Assembly (NCBI GenBank): GCA_028290305.1
Contig: JAQGKC010000100.1
Location: 1 to 16,379, forward strand
Direction of reading: 5' to 3'
Source of the DNA: Bradyrhizobium sp.
GTDB lineage: Bacteria; Pseudomonadota; Alphaproteobacteria; Rhizobiales; Xanthobacteraceae
Length of the DNA: 16,379 bases
Shown: in pieces, positions 7,769 through 14,860 of the stretch
Layout: each line of letters opens with the position of its first letter
Position numbering within the stretch: position 1 is the stretch's first letter
Notes under the pieces: model-generated
The model's database searches: none
Told to the model about the DNA's origin: nothing
The model's input: the letters and a program-made list of their open reading frames with translations, nothing else
Translations under genes and position numbers: made by a program

Positions 7769-7787
7769 TGTTATAGGTATTATAACA
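7769..7787. promoter_or_regulatory. Operator TGTTATA-N5-TATAACA upstream of the ABC operon
   Basis: TGTTATA (7769-7775) and TATAACA (7781-7787) are perfect inverted arms with a 5-nt spacer. Perfect complementarity extends to 10 bp per arm (7766-7775 and 7781-7790). The same 19-bp pattern recurs at 12952-12970 between the ridA-like genes. The site is 91 bp upstream of the substrate-binding-protein start and includes AT-rich hexamers able to act as a -10 box, so binding could block the promoter. A GntR/UTRA protein such as that at 14861 is the likely binder (inference). Confidence 0.75.
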
Positions 7788-7877
7788 ATTAAGTTGCGCC
7801 GCTTTGTTTGCTCGACAAAGTCTGACATGGGGCGGCGCCATCCTGCACTCGCGCAACCCAGGCATAAGGAGAATTCG

Positions 7878-9047
7878 ATGTCGATTGCTGGAAACTGGAC
7901 AACGCGGGCATGCGTCCTTGCCGCAGCACTTTTCACAGCGGCAGCAAGCGCGCATGCGGCTGGTGATCCGATCAAGATTGGAGCGAGCATTTCGCTGACG
8001 ACGGACTTCGCGTTGGGTGGTGTTCAGCAGAAGGGCGGCATTGAGCTCGCTGTGGAGGAAGCCAATGCCGCCGGCGGGGTGCCGGGAAAGGGCGACAATC
8101 GCAAGGTTGAAGTTGTGTACGGTGACAATGCGATGTCGCCCACGACCGCGATCAACGCGCTCAATCGCGTGCTCTCGGACGATCCCGTGGCGGTGCTGCT
8201 GAGCATCCGCGGAACGCATGTGTTGCCGCAGCTCCCGCTGCTGCTGAAGGCCAAGGTGCCTGGCTTGACGCTAACCGGCGTGATGAAGGTCACCAAGCAA
8301 AACAACCCCTACATCTTCAGGTTCTTTCCGCATGATGGCATGAACAAGCCGCCACTAATCAAGTACATCGTCGAGAAGGCCGGAAAGAAACGCGTCGGCG
8401 TGTTCTTCTCGGCAGAGGACTATGGAACGAGCGGCCGTGACGAAACGATCGCGACGCTGAAATCGCTCGGCCTCGAGCCTGTAGCGGTTGAATCGCACCA
8501 GCCCACCGACAAGGATTTCTCGGCACAGCTCGACAAGTTCAAGGATGCCAAGGCTGACATTATCTTTCTGCAGACGTTTCAGGCGCCGTCGGCTCTGATT
8601 CTGAAGCAGGCGCGTCAGCTCGGCCTGAACATCCCGTTCGCCCTGAGCTCGCAGTCGGTGGCAGGTTCGGCGCTCAAGCTGGTCGAGGCCGCGGATATCG
8701 AGGGAGCCTATGCGGAAACCCCGGTGCTCGATCCGATCTTCAGCAAGAGCGCCGACGTGCAGAAGTGGGCGCAGAAATTCGAGAAGCGCTTCGGCTTCGT
8801 TCCAGACTATCAGGCGCTGCTCGACTACGACGCCGCCGGAATGCTGCTGAAGACCATCACGACCTACGGCCCTGAGCCGGAGGCCATCACCGCGGGACTG
8901 CGCAAGGTCAAGTATGAGGGATTGAGCAGTACCTATCAGTCCGACGCGGAAGGCAACATGATGCACACGGTCTCCATCGTTCAGATTCACGATCTGAAGC
9001 AGATCGAGCTGGAGCGTGTCGAGAGTGCAGTCAAGGCCCGGGACTGA
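7878..9047 (+). CDS. Periplasmic substrate-binding protein of a LIV/HAAT-type ABC importer
   Basis: The 389-aa protein starts with a Sec signal peptide (hydrophobic LAAALFTAAASA, probable cleavage after AHA). The mature part begins DPIKIGASISL, typical of type I periplasmic binding proteins of the branched-chain amino acid family. Other family features are GGIELAVEEANAAGG and a central YGTSGRDE region. It captures a solute in the periplasm for the LivHM-like permease downstream. In alphaproteobacteria this family often binds aromatic acids, urea, amides or amino acids, so leucine specificity should not be assumed. ATG at 7878 is chosen because AAGGAG (7866-7871) lies 6 nt upstream and the signal peptide follows; upstream in-frame starts have neither. 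First gene of the five-gene operon, behind the 7769 operator. Confidence 0.93.
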   Translation: MSIAGNWTTRACVLAAALFTAAASAHAAGDPIKIGASISLTTDFALGGVQQKGGIELAVEEANAAGGVPGKGDNRKVEVVYGDNAMSPTTAINALNRVLSDDPVAVLLSIRGTHVLPQLPLLLKAKVPGLTLTGVMKVTKQNNPYIFRFFPHDGMNKPPLIKYIVEKAGKKRVGVFFSAEDYGTSGRDETIATLKSLGLEPVAVESHQPTDKDFSAQLDKFKDAKADIIFLQTFQAPSALILKQARQLGLNIPFALSSQSVAGSALKLVEAADIEGAYAETPVLDPIFSKSADVQKWAQKFEKRFGFVPDYQALLDYDAAGMLLKTITTYGPEPEAITAGLRKVKYEGLSSTYQSDAEGNMMHTVSIVQIHDLKQIELERVESAVKARD

Positions 9048-9099
9048 TCGGGAGAGAGTATGGGCGCGGCGCGGCCGCAACCAACAATCGGGGTCTATC

Positions 9100-9966
9100 A
9101 TGCTTCAGCTGGTCTTCAACGGTGTGGCGATAGGATGCATCTATGCGCTGATCGCGCTTGGCTTCGTTCTGATCTACAATGCCGTCGGTGCCGTCAACTT
9201 CGCGCAGGGCGATCTGCTTGTCGTCGGATCCTACTTCGGGGTGCTGGGCGTCGTTGGTTTTGGTTGGTCACTCTGGCCGACGGCGGCATTGGTACTGGTC
9301 GGCTCGGCATTGATCGGCTTTCTGTTCCAGGCCCTCGCTTATTATCCGCTGCGTGACACGCCAACGATCAATGTCGTGATCAGCTGCCTCGGCGCTGGAA
9401 TCTTTTTGCGGAACGGCGTGCAGGTTCTGGCAGGGCCGGAGCCCTATACCATGGCGCCATTCATGGATACGCGCCTACTCAAGATCTTTGGCGTCAATAT
9501 TCCATCGCAAAGCCTCGCCGTGATCGTAATCACGGCGCTGATCCTGGCGTTCCAATCTTGGTTCTTCGCTTTCACTAGTCTCGGTCGGATGCTGCGTGCG
9601 ACCGCAAACGACAAGTATGCGGCGCGCCTATGCGGCGTTCCGGTGCGCAAGATGATCGCGCTGACATTCGTGGTCAGCACGGTGCTCGCCGGTTTGGCCG
9701 GCTTCATGCTGGTGCCGATCTTCCTTGCTTCACCCAATATGGGGTCAGGATTGATCGTGAAGGCGTGGATCGGTGTCATTGTCGGCGGCTTCGGCAGTCT
9801 TCCCGGTGCGGTTCTGGGTGGAATTATAGTCGGTCTGCTTGAGACATTCGCAGCGAAGCTGATCTCGTCGGCCTACAAGGATGTCATCACCATGCTGTTG
9901 CTGATGGTCGTGCTGTTCGCACGGCCGCAGGGCTTGTTCAAAAGCCCCGTCTCGGAGAAAGTCTGA
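9100..9966 (+). CDS. livH: LivH-like ABC transporter permease
   Basis: The 288-aa inner-membrane permease begins MLQLVFNGVAIGCIYALIALG, the usual LivH opening, followed by NFAQGDLLVVG. It has several hydrophobic helices and a cytoplasmic coupling segment (RMLRATANDKYAARLCGV). It forms the translocation pore with the LivM-like protein and receives the solute from the binding protein upstream. ATG at 9100 fits the family N-terminus; an in-frame start at 9016 would overlap the upstream gene and add a non-family extension. The gene is 52 bp after the binding-protein stop. Its TGA shares one base with the next ATG. Confidence 0.92.
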   Translation: MLQLVFNGVAIGCIYALIALGFVLIYNAVGAVNFAQGDLLVVGSYFGVLGVVGFGWSLWPTAALVLVGSALIGFLFQALAYYPLRDTPTINVVISCLGAGIFLRNGVQVLAGPEPYTMAPFMDTRLLKIFGVNIPSQSLAVIVITALILAFQSWFFAFTSLGRMLRATANDKYAARLCGVPVRKMIALTFVVSTVLAGLAGFMLVPIFLASPNMGSGLIVKAWIGVIVGGFGSLPGAVLGGIIVGLLETFAAKLISSAYKDVITMLLLMVVLFARPQGLFKSPVSEKV

Positions 9967-10931
9967 TGAAAGCGCGCTGGTCGGTCGCGCTCTGGGCCTT
10001 GCTGGGGCTGGCTTTACTTCTGGCGCTGCCATTCGCGGTCAAATCCGCGTATCATCTGCGCCTGTTGAATTTCGTGGGCATCAATATCCTGCTGGTGCTC
10101 GGATTGAATTTCATCCTGGGCTATGCGGGCCTGTTGTCATTTGCGCAGGTTGGTTTCTTTCTGGTCGGCGCCTACACAGGCGGGATCCTGTCGGTCGACT
10201 ACGGCGTCTCGTTCTGGCTGGCGCTGCCAATCTCCGCCGCCGTCGCCGGGCTTTTCGCCTGGGTCATCGGCATTCCCACGCTGCGGCTTCGCGGCCATTA
10301 TTTTGCCTTTGCGACGTTCGCCTTCGCCGAGATCGTGCGGCTCGTTGCGTTGAACTGGCAGGAATTCACCCATGGCGCGGTCGGCATCACCGGCATTGCG
10401 GCGCCGGCGATCGGATCCTTCGAGATCAGTTCGGATCGATCTTTCTACTACTTCGTTCTCGCCATGGTCATGTTGGGTGCCGCCGTCGCGTTCCGCCTCG
10501 AGCGATCTTCGTTCGGGCGTGCGTTGTTTGCGATCAAGGACGGCGAGCTCGCTGCGGAATCGATGGGAATCGAAACGGCGAAGGTGAAGATGGTGGCCTT
10601 CATCCTGAGTGCGATCTATGCAGGCGTCGCCGGCGCCTTGTACGGCCCGCTCAACTCGGTGATCAGTCCTGACGTGTTCTCGTTCGATGTCAGCGTTGTC
10701 GTTCTGGTCTCGCTGTTGCTCGGTGGGGCGGGCACCATCGTCGGGTCGATCGTCGGCACAATTCTGGTGACGCTGCTTCCCGAATGGCTGCGCGTGCTGC
10801 AGGACTACTACATGGTGGTCTATGGCGCGGGTATCGTGCTTTTGATGATCTTCCTGCCCACAGGCCTGCTCGGTGCCGCGCGGGCGTTGGCAAGCCGCTG
10901 GATCGCCAAACCAGCGGACGCTGCAATATGA
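9966..10931 (+). CDS. livM: LivM-like ABC transporter permease
   Basis: The 321-aa membrane protein carries the LivM signatures NILLVLGLNFILGYAGLLSFAQ and GIPTLRLRGHYFAFATFAFAEIVRL, plus a coupling region (FGRALFAIKDGELAAESMGI). It pairs with the LivH-like permease to form the channel. Its ATG at 9966 overlaps the preceding TGA by one base, and its own stop overlaps the next ATG (ATGA at 10928-10931), so translation of the permease and ATPase genes is probably coupled. Length and frame are normal. Confidence 0.92.
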   Translation: MKARWSVALWALLGLALLLALPFAVKSAYHLRLLNFVGINILLVLGLNFILGYAGLLSFAQVGFFLVGAYTGGILSVDYGVSFWLALPISAAVAGLFAWVIGIPTLRLRGHYFAFATFAFAEIVRLVALNWQEFTHGAVGITGIAAPAIGSFEISSDRSFYYFVLAMVMLGAAVAFRLERSSFGRALFAIKDGELAAESMGIETAKVKMVAFILSAIYAGVAGALYGPLNSVISPDVFSFDVSVVVLVSLLLGGAGTIVGSIVGTILVTLLPEWLRVLQDYYMVVYGAGIVLLMIFLPTGLLGAARALASRWIAKPADAAI

Positions 10932-11719
10932 CAACAACGATCGCACCGATCCTGACCGTCGAGGGACTCACCTGCCGGTTTGGCGGCCTGATCGCCGTCA
11001 ATAATGTCGACATCGACATCCGGCATGGAGAAATCCGCGCGCTCATCGGACCTAATGGTGCCGGCAAGTCGACAATGCTCAATCTCATTACCGGTATCTA
11101 TCGTCCCGACAAGGGCAATGTCAGCATGGCAGGGCAGTCGCTGATTGGCCTTCAACCGTCAAAGATCGCCAGAGCCGGTGTCGCGCGCACGTTTCAAACC
11201 ATTCGTCTGTGGAAGCAGATGACCTTGCTCGAGAACGTGATGGTCGGCCACCAGTGCCGTACCGATGCCGGCCTGTTCGACGTTCTGTTCCGGACAAAGA
11301 AAGCGAGAAGCGATGAGGAACGAACACGCGCCGAGGCGTTGAAGGCGCTCGAACTCGTTGGTTTGGCTGATCGTTCCACATGGACCGCCGGCTCGTTGTC
11401 CTATGGACAGCAGCGGCGTCTCGAAATCGCGCGTGCACTGGCGACGCTTCCCAAGGTGTTGCTGCTGGACGAGCCCGCCGCCGGGATGAATCCGCAAGAA
11501 GTCAATGATCTGGTTCGGCAGGTTCTGGCTATCCGGGACTCGGGCGTCACCGTTGTCCTGATCGAACACAATATGCCGTTGGTGATGCGAATAGCCGACC
11601 GGATCACGGTTCTCTCCTTTGGCAAAAAGATCGCCGAAGGGGAGCCGAAGGAAATTCGCGAGAACCCCGAAGTGATTGCCGCTTACCTGGGCAGGCCCGA
11701 TGACGACGCTGCGTCTTGA
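10928..11719 (+). CDS. livG: LivG-like ABC transporter ATPase
   Basis: The 263-aa ATP-binding subunit has Walker A GPNGAGKST at 41-49, the signature LSYGQQRRLEIARAL, Walker B VLLLDEPAAGMNP and the switch histidine in LIEHNM. The ARAGVARTFQTIRLW segment and a C-terminal IRENPEVIAAYLG are typical of LivG rather than LivF. With the LivF-like protein it drives import by ATP hydrolysis on the cytoplasmic face. ATG at 10928 overlaps the LivM stop; an in-frame start at 10784 lies deep inside livM and is rejected. The signature has Tyr in the usual LSGGQ second Gly position, a common LivG variant. Confidence 0.93.
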   Translation: MTTTIAPILTVEGLTCRFGGLIAVNNVDIDIRHGEIRALIGPNGAGKSTMLNLITGIYRPDKGNVSMAGQSLIGLQPSKIARAGVARTFQTIRLWKQMTLLENVMVGHQCRTDAGLFDVLFRTKKARSDEERTRAEALKALELVGLADRSTWTAGSLSYGQQRRLEIARALATLPKVLLLDEPAAGMNPQEVNDLVRQVLAIRDSGVTVVLIEHNMPLVMRIADRITVLSFGKKIAEGEPKEIRENPEVIAAYLGRPDDDAAS

Positions 11720-12413
11720 AGGAATAGAGGTCCGCTACGGACAGATCACGGCACTTCACGGAGTTTCGCTGGAGGTCAAGGCAGGCGAGATGGTGACGCT
11801 GATCGGCGCGAACGGCGCCGGAAAGACCACGACCCTGAACGCGATATCGGGATTCCTCAAGCCCGTGACCGGCGCCATTTGGCTGGGCGATCGCCGGATC
11901 GACGGGATGGATCCCGAGCGGATCGTCGATCTCGGTATCGTTCAGGTTCCCGAGGGTCGCAGGGTATTCGCTGGATTGACCGTTGAAGACAACCTCAAGG
12001 TCGGCGCGACCCGCTGGTATCGTTGGCGGAGCAGCCTCTCAGCCGATCTCGATCGCGTGTTCAGGATGTTCCCGCGATTGCTCGAGCGCCGCAAGCAACT
12101 GGCCTGGTCGCTCTCGGGCGGCGAGCAGCAAATGCTGGCCCTCGGGCGAGCCTTGATGGGCAGGCCGGATCTTCTATTGCTCGACGAGCCCTCGCTCGGC
12201 CTTGCGCCGAACATCAGGCAAGAGCTCATGCGCACCATTGTGTCGCTGAATCAAACGGGAACGACGGTTCTCCTCGTCGAGCAGGATGCACATGCAGCAC
12301 TAAAGATCGCCAGTCGCGGCTATGCGCTCGAGCTGGGTTCGGTGGTGCTATCCGGCGCATGCAAAGATCTGCGCGAGGATCCGCGCATCCGCCAGATTTA
12401 TCTTGGCGCCTGA
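11700..12413 (+). CDS. livF: LivF-like ABC transporter ATPase
   Basis: The 237-aa second ATP-binding subunit has Walker A GANGAGKTT, signature LSGGEQQMLALGRAL, Walker B LLLLDEPSLGLAP and LLVEQDAHAAL. QVPEGRRVFAGLTVEDNL is characteristic of LivF. It heterodimerises with the LivG-like protein. ATG at 11700 lies inside the last codons of livG (20-nt overlap), so coupling is likely. An in-frame start at 11676 would add 8 residues unlike the family N-terminus. The stop at 12411-12413 falls in the stem-loop shared with the convergent RidA gene, ending the ABC operon. Confidence 0.93.
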   Translation: MTTLRLEGIEVRYGQITALHGVSLEVKAGEMVTLIGANGAGKTTTLNAISGFLKPVTGAIWLGDRRIDGMDPERIVDLGIVQVPEGRRVFAGLTVEDNLKVGATRWYRWRSSLSADLDRVFRMFPRLLERRKQLAWSLSGGEQQMLALGRALMGRPDLLLLDEPSLGLAPNIRQELMRTIVSLNQTGTTVLLVEQDAHAALKIASRGYALELGSVVLSGACKDLREDPRIRQIYLGA

Positions 12414-12444
12414 CGCGGTGTCAGCGGATTTCGAACACCGCGTC
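12412..12444. terminator. Stem-loop between convergent livF and ridA-like genes, possible bidirectional terminator
   Basis: GACGCGGTGT (12412-12421) pairs perfectly with ACACCGCGTC (12435-12444) around a 13-nt loop. The hairpin spans the livF stop and extends into the last codons of the convergent RidA gene, whose stop is 7 nt away. There is no U-tract on either side, so an intrinsic terminator is uncertain. A role in separating convergent transcripts or protecting 3' ends is plausible. Confidence 0.5.
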
Positions 12445-12885
12445 GACTTCAACGGCTGCGGCACCGGGAAGGGCAGCGACGCCCACGGTCGTGCGTGCGT
12501 GGCGGCCAAGCTCGCCGAACGCCGCGACCATCAGGTCGGATGCGCCGTTGAGAACGGTCGGCCCCTGTTCGAAATCGGGTTGCGAATTCACGAAGCCGAG
12601 GCGAACGACGCGAGTGATAATGTCGAGGTCGCCGAGCACCAGCCTGGCGACCGACAGCAAATTGATCCCGCACTGCCGCGCAGCAAGCACGCCGCGTTCG
12701 AGCGTGACATCAGCGCCGAGTTTCCCTTTGGCAATCAAGCCGCCCTCCGCCGTGTAACAGGTCTGCCCGCTGACGAACAACAGGTTGCCGCTACGCACAT
12801 AAGGAACGTAGTTCGCGACCGGCGTCGGCGGCGTGAACAGCGTCACGTTCATCGCCGCGAGGTTCGCCTCGATTTTGCTGGTCAT
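12421..12885 (-). CDS. RidA/YjgF-family protein with conserved Arg
   Basis: The 154-aa protein belongs to the longer RidA (YjgF/YER057c/UK114) subfamily: PPTPVANYVPYVRSGNLLFVSGQ near the start, LGDLDIITRVVRLGFVN in the middle, and HARTTVGVAALP then VEVDAVFEI at the end. Arg131 sits where RidA enzymes have the substrate-carboxylate Arg, so imine/enamine deaminase activity is plausible. RidA enzymes clear reactive 2-aminoacrylate-type intermediates; some relatives act in catabolic deamination. ATG at 12885 is chosen for the family N-terminus (MTSKIEANLA), with AGGAG 11 nt upstream. The gene is divergent from a second RidA-like gene across a shared operator and convergent with livF. Confidence 0.9.
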   Translation of the reverse strand: MTSKIEANLAAMNVTLFTPPTPVANYVPYVRSGNLLFVSGQTCYTAEGGLIAKGKLGADVTLERGVLAARQCGINLLSVARLVLGDLDIITRVVRLGFVNSQPDFEQGPTVLNGASDLMVAAFGELGRHARTTVGVAALPGAAAVEVDAVFEIR

Positions 12886-12951
12886 GGTCTGTCATTCTCC
12901 TGCTGGCTTAGGCGCGGTGCGCAAAGCTCAAACAATGAGCTTTGTCCAAAA

Positions 12952-12970
12952 TGTTATATGATGTATAACA
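12952..12970. promoter_or_regulatory. Operator TGTTATA-N5-TATAACA between the divergent ridA-like genes
   Basis: TGTTATA (12952-12958) and TATAACA (12964-12970) form a perfect 7-5-7 palindrome identical in arms and spacing to 7769-7787. It lies in the 122-bp gap between the two starts. A possible plus-strand promoter is TTGTCC (12942-12947) with TATAAC (12964-12969), spacing 16, so the operator would cover the -10 box. Shared arms with the ABC site suggest one regulator for both units. Confidence 0.75.
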
Positions 12971-13007
12971 AATACACCTAACCGTGTCCATGAAGGGGTG
13001 TTGCGCG

Positions 13008-13415
13008 ATGATGACAATCGACCCTGCGATCCGTTCCGAGCATCGCATTGAGGCGCTGAGCGAACCGGCTGCCCATTACTCCGAAGCTGTCAGTTATGGG
13101 GGCCTCTATTACATTGCGGGCGTGCTGCCGGTCGATAAGACCGGCGCGCTGTTCGGCGGTGACGACATCACGGCTCAGGCCGAGCAGGTATTCCGCAACA
13201 TCGGTGTTACGCTCGAACATGTGGGCTGCAGTTTTTCCGACGTTCTGAAGATGAGGATTTTTGTGACGTCGATCGGCGATCGGGCCAAGGTCGATGCCGT
13301 GCGACGCGCGGTGTTTGGCCAGACGAAGCCGGCCTCCACTCTGGTGGAGATCGGGGCTCTTGCCGTGCCGGGCGCGAAGATTGAAATCGAAGCGACCGCG
13401 GTATTGCCGAAATAA
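13008..13415 (+). CDS. RidA-family protein lacking the key Arg
   Basis: The 135-aa protein has a standard RidA fold signature: YGGLYYIAGVLPVD, AEQVFRNIGVTLEHVGCSFSDVLKMRIFV and a C-terminal AKIEIEATAVLPK. RidA enzymes read P-A-R-S before the last strand; this one reads P-A-S-T (Ser110), so the Arg that binds the substrate carboxylate is absent, although Glu126 is kept. It may belong to the Rid groups that lack Arg and whose function is less defined. The start is taken at ATG 13008, 9 nt after AAGGGG; an adjacent ATG (13011) and an upstream ATG (12990) are alternatives. The iron-sulfur gene follows by 22 nt, so the two are probably co-transcribed from the 12952 promoter. Confidence 0.87.
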   Translation: MMTIDPAIRSEHRIEALSEPAAHYSEAVSYGGLYYIAGVLPVDKTGALFGGDDITAQAEQVFRNIGVTLEHVGCSFSDVLKMRIFVTSIGDRAKVDAVRRAVFGQTKPASTLVEIGALAVPGAKIEIEATAVLPK

Positions 13416-13437
13416 GTCTGCGAGCAGGAGCGATAAA

Positions 13438-14745
13438 GTGTCGATCGGTCGAGAGCAATATGTCGAGGCGGTGACGGCGCGTATCAAGACCGAAATTCTT
13501 GACGTCTGTACCACCTGCGGAAAGTGCGCCGAAGCATGTCCGATGATTGCTCCGGCAGGACTTGGAGAAGTCGATCCAAAGGCTCTTGTCGCCGGTGTCC
13601 TTCAGGGGTTGGAGGGTGAACCAGGCTCGGCCGAATCCGCGCGCTGGCTTGAGGCTTGTTCGAGCAGCGGCGTGTGCGTATCGGCATGCAGTTATGGCGT
13701 GGACCCGATTTTCATGATGGAAATGGGCCGGGTGTCGATGCTCCAGCAGCGCGGGGTCAAACAGGTACAAGCCGATGCAACGCGTGCGTTCCAGAAAATG
13801 GCCAAGAGCGTGCGCTATCTCTCGCGGCTTTTCCTCAAGCCCGAAGTCTTCGAACGTCTGGATTCGTGGGTCGGTAAGCCCGAACCGGGAGTAAGTCCGG
13901 AAGTGGTCTTTTACACCGGTTGCAATGTCTTGCGAACTCCGCACATCGCGCTGATTTGTCTTGATATCCTCGATCTGCTCGGGGTCCGCTACGAGGTGAT
14001 GGGTGGACCGTCGCATTGCTGCGGCGCCTATCAGGTGCTGGAAGGGGACATCGGCGCCGCCACCGGAATGGCGATGAATACCATCGCAAAGATGGTGAAG
14101 TCCGCCGCACCTGAGGTGATCTCTTGGTGTCCATCGTGCAAGCTTCAGTTCGGCAGCACGCATCTCCCAACCTATGCGGCGGTGCATGGCGAGATTCCGT
14201 TCGATTTTACCCCGTTTTACCTCTATCTCGACGCGCGACTCGATCGGCTCGCGCCGTTCATGCGTAACACGGTCAATCGCCGTGTGGCGCTCGATGAGCG
14301 TGCTTTCGATCCACAGGTGAACTTCGCCATTCGCCGCATTCTCAAGCTGATTCCCGGACTGGAGCTTGTCGAACTCGACGTCGAGCATGTTGGGATGATG
14401 CGCAACATGATGCGGTTGCAGAGTGTCAAGACAAGCACGCGTGAGGCGGCATTCAAGGCGGCCACGGAAGCGGGCGTCGAGACGCTCGCGACGGTCTACC
14501 ATGCGTGCCACCGCGAGATTGTCGGCTACTCTGCCACGGTTTCCTTCGAAATCGTCAATGCCATTGAACTGATCGCGGACTGCATCGGCATCAAGTATCT
14601 CGACAGCTTCAAGGAGTTTACGCAGGTCCAGGACATCGAGAAATATATCGATGATCGTGCCGGGCAGATCGCGAGCCACCGTGTGTCTATCGATGATTTG
14701 CGGACGGTCGCCCGAAATGAGTTTCTATTGCACCGTCCGGGCTAA
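13438..14745 (+). CDS. HdrCB-like iron-sulfur oxidoreductase subunit (ferredoxin domain plus CCG domain)
   Basis: The 435-aa protein fuses an HdrC-like ferredoxin part to an HdrB-like part. Cluster 1 is complete: Cys24, 27, 30 and 34 followed by Pro. Cluster 2 has Cys74, 80 and 84 but Ser77 at the second position and no Pro after the last Cys. One CCG motif is complete: Cys162, Cys194-Cys195-Gly and Cys231-x2-Cys234. The second is degenerate (Y-H-A-C-H at 354-358; no CC pair). Relatives such as GlcF, LutA and GlpC pass electrons between a dehydrogenase and quinone, usually with a flavoprotein partner, which is not encoded here. GTG at 13438 follows AGGAG (13426-13430) by 7 nt; longer versions would overlap the RidA gene. 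Confidence 0.88.
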   Translation: MSIGREQYVEAVTARIKTEILDVCTTCGKCAEACPMIAPAGLGEVDPKALVAGVLQGLEGEPGSAESARWLEACSSSGVCVSACSYGVDPIFMMEMGRVSMLQQRGVKQVQADATRAFQKMAKSVRYLSRLFLKPEVFERLDSWVGKPEPGVSPEVVFYTGCNVLRTPHIALICLDILDLLGVRYEVMGGPSHCCGAYQVLEGDIGAATGMAMNTIAKMVKSAAPEVISWCPSCKLQFGSTHLPTYAAVHGEIPFDFTPFYLYLDARLDRLAPFMRNTVNRRVALDERAFDPQVNFAIRRILKLIPGLELVELDVEHVGMMRNMMRLQSVKTSTREAAFKAATEAGVETLATVYHACHREIVGYSATVSFEIVNAIELIADCIGIKYLDSFKEFTQVQDIEKYIDDRAGQIASHRVSIDDLRTVARNEFLLHRPG

Positions 14746-14860
14746 CCGAAATGCCGAGCATAACGCCAAGACAGTGGGAGAAATTGCGCGGTGTTGTGGT
14801 AAGTAGCAAAACGCAGATTGCCGTCCACAGTGGCCGGCAAAGGCGTCAACGAGTGTCGTC
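14746..14860. promoter_or_regulatory. Short gap before the GntR gene
   Basis: This 115-bp gap separates the iron-sulfur gene from the regulator on the same strand. I see no copy of the TGTTATA operator, no clear hairpin and no obvious promoter boxes. The regulator may be read from the upstream transcript. Confidence 0.3.

Noticed and set aside
7412..7990. 192-aa minus-strand frame as a separate gene
   Set aside because: Its middle appears to be the upstream part of the broken UTRA gene in a shifted frame, and its start overlaps the ABC signal-peptide region on the other strand.
10137..10946. 269-aa open frame on the minus strand
   Set aside because: It is antisense to the LivM-like permease and has no recognisable domain.
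13207..14679. 490-aa open frame on the minus strand
   Set aside because: It is antisense to the HdrCB-like gene, whose cysteine motifs are unmistakable; the composition is typical of a shadow frame.
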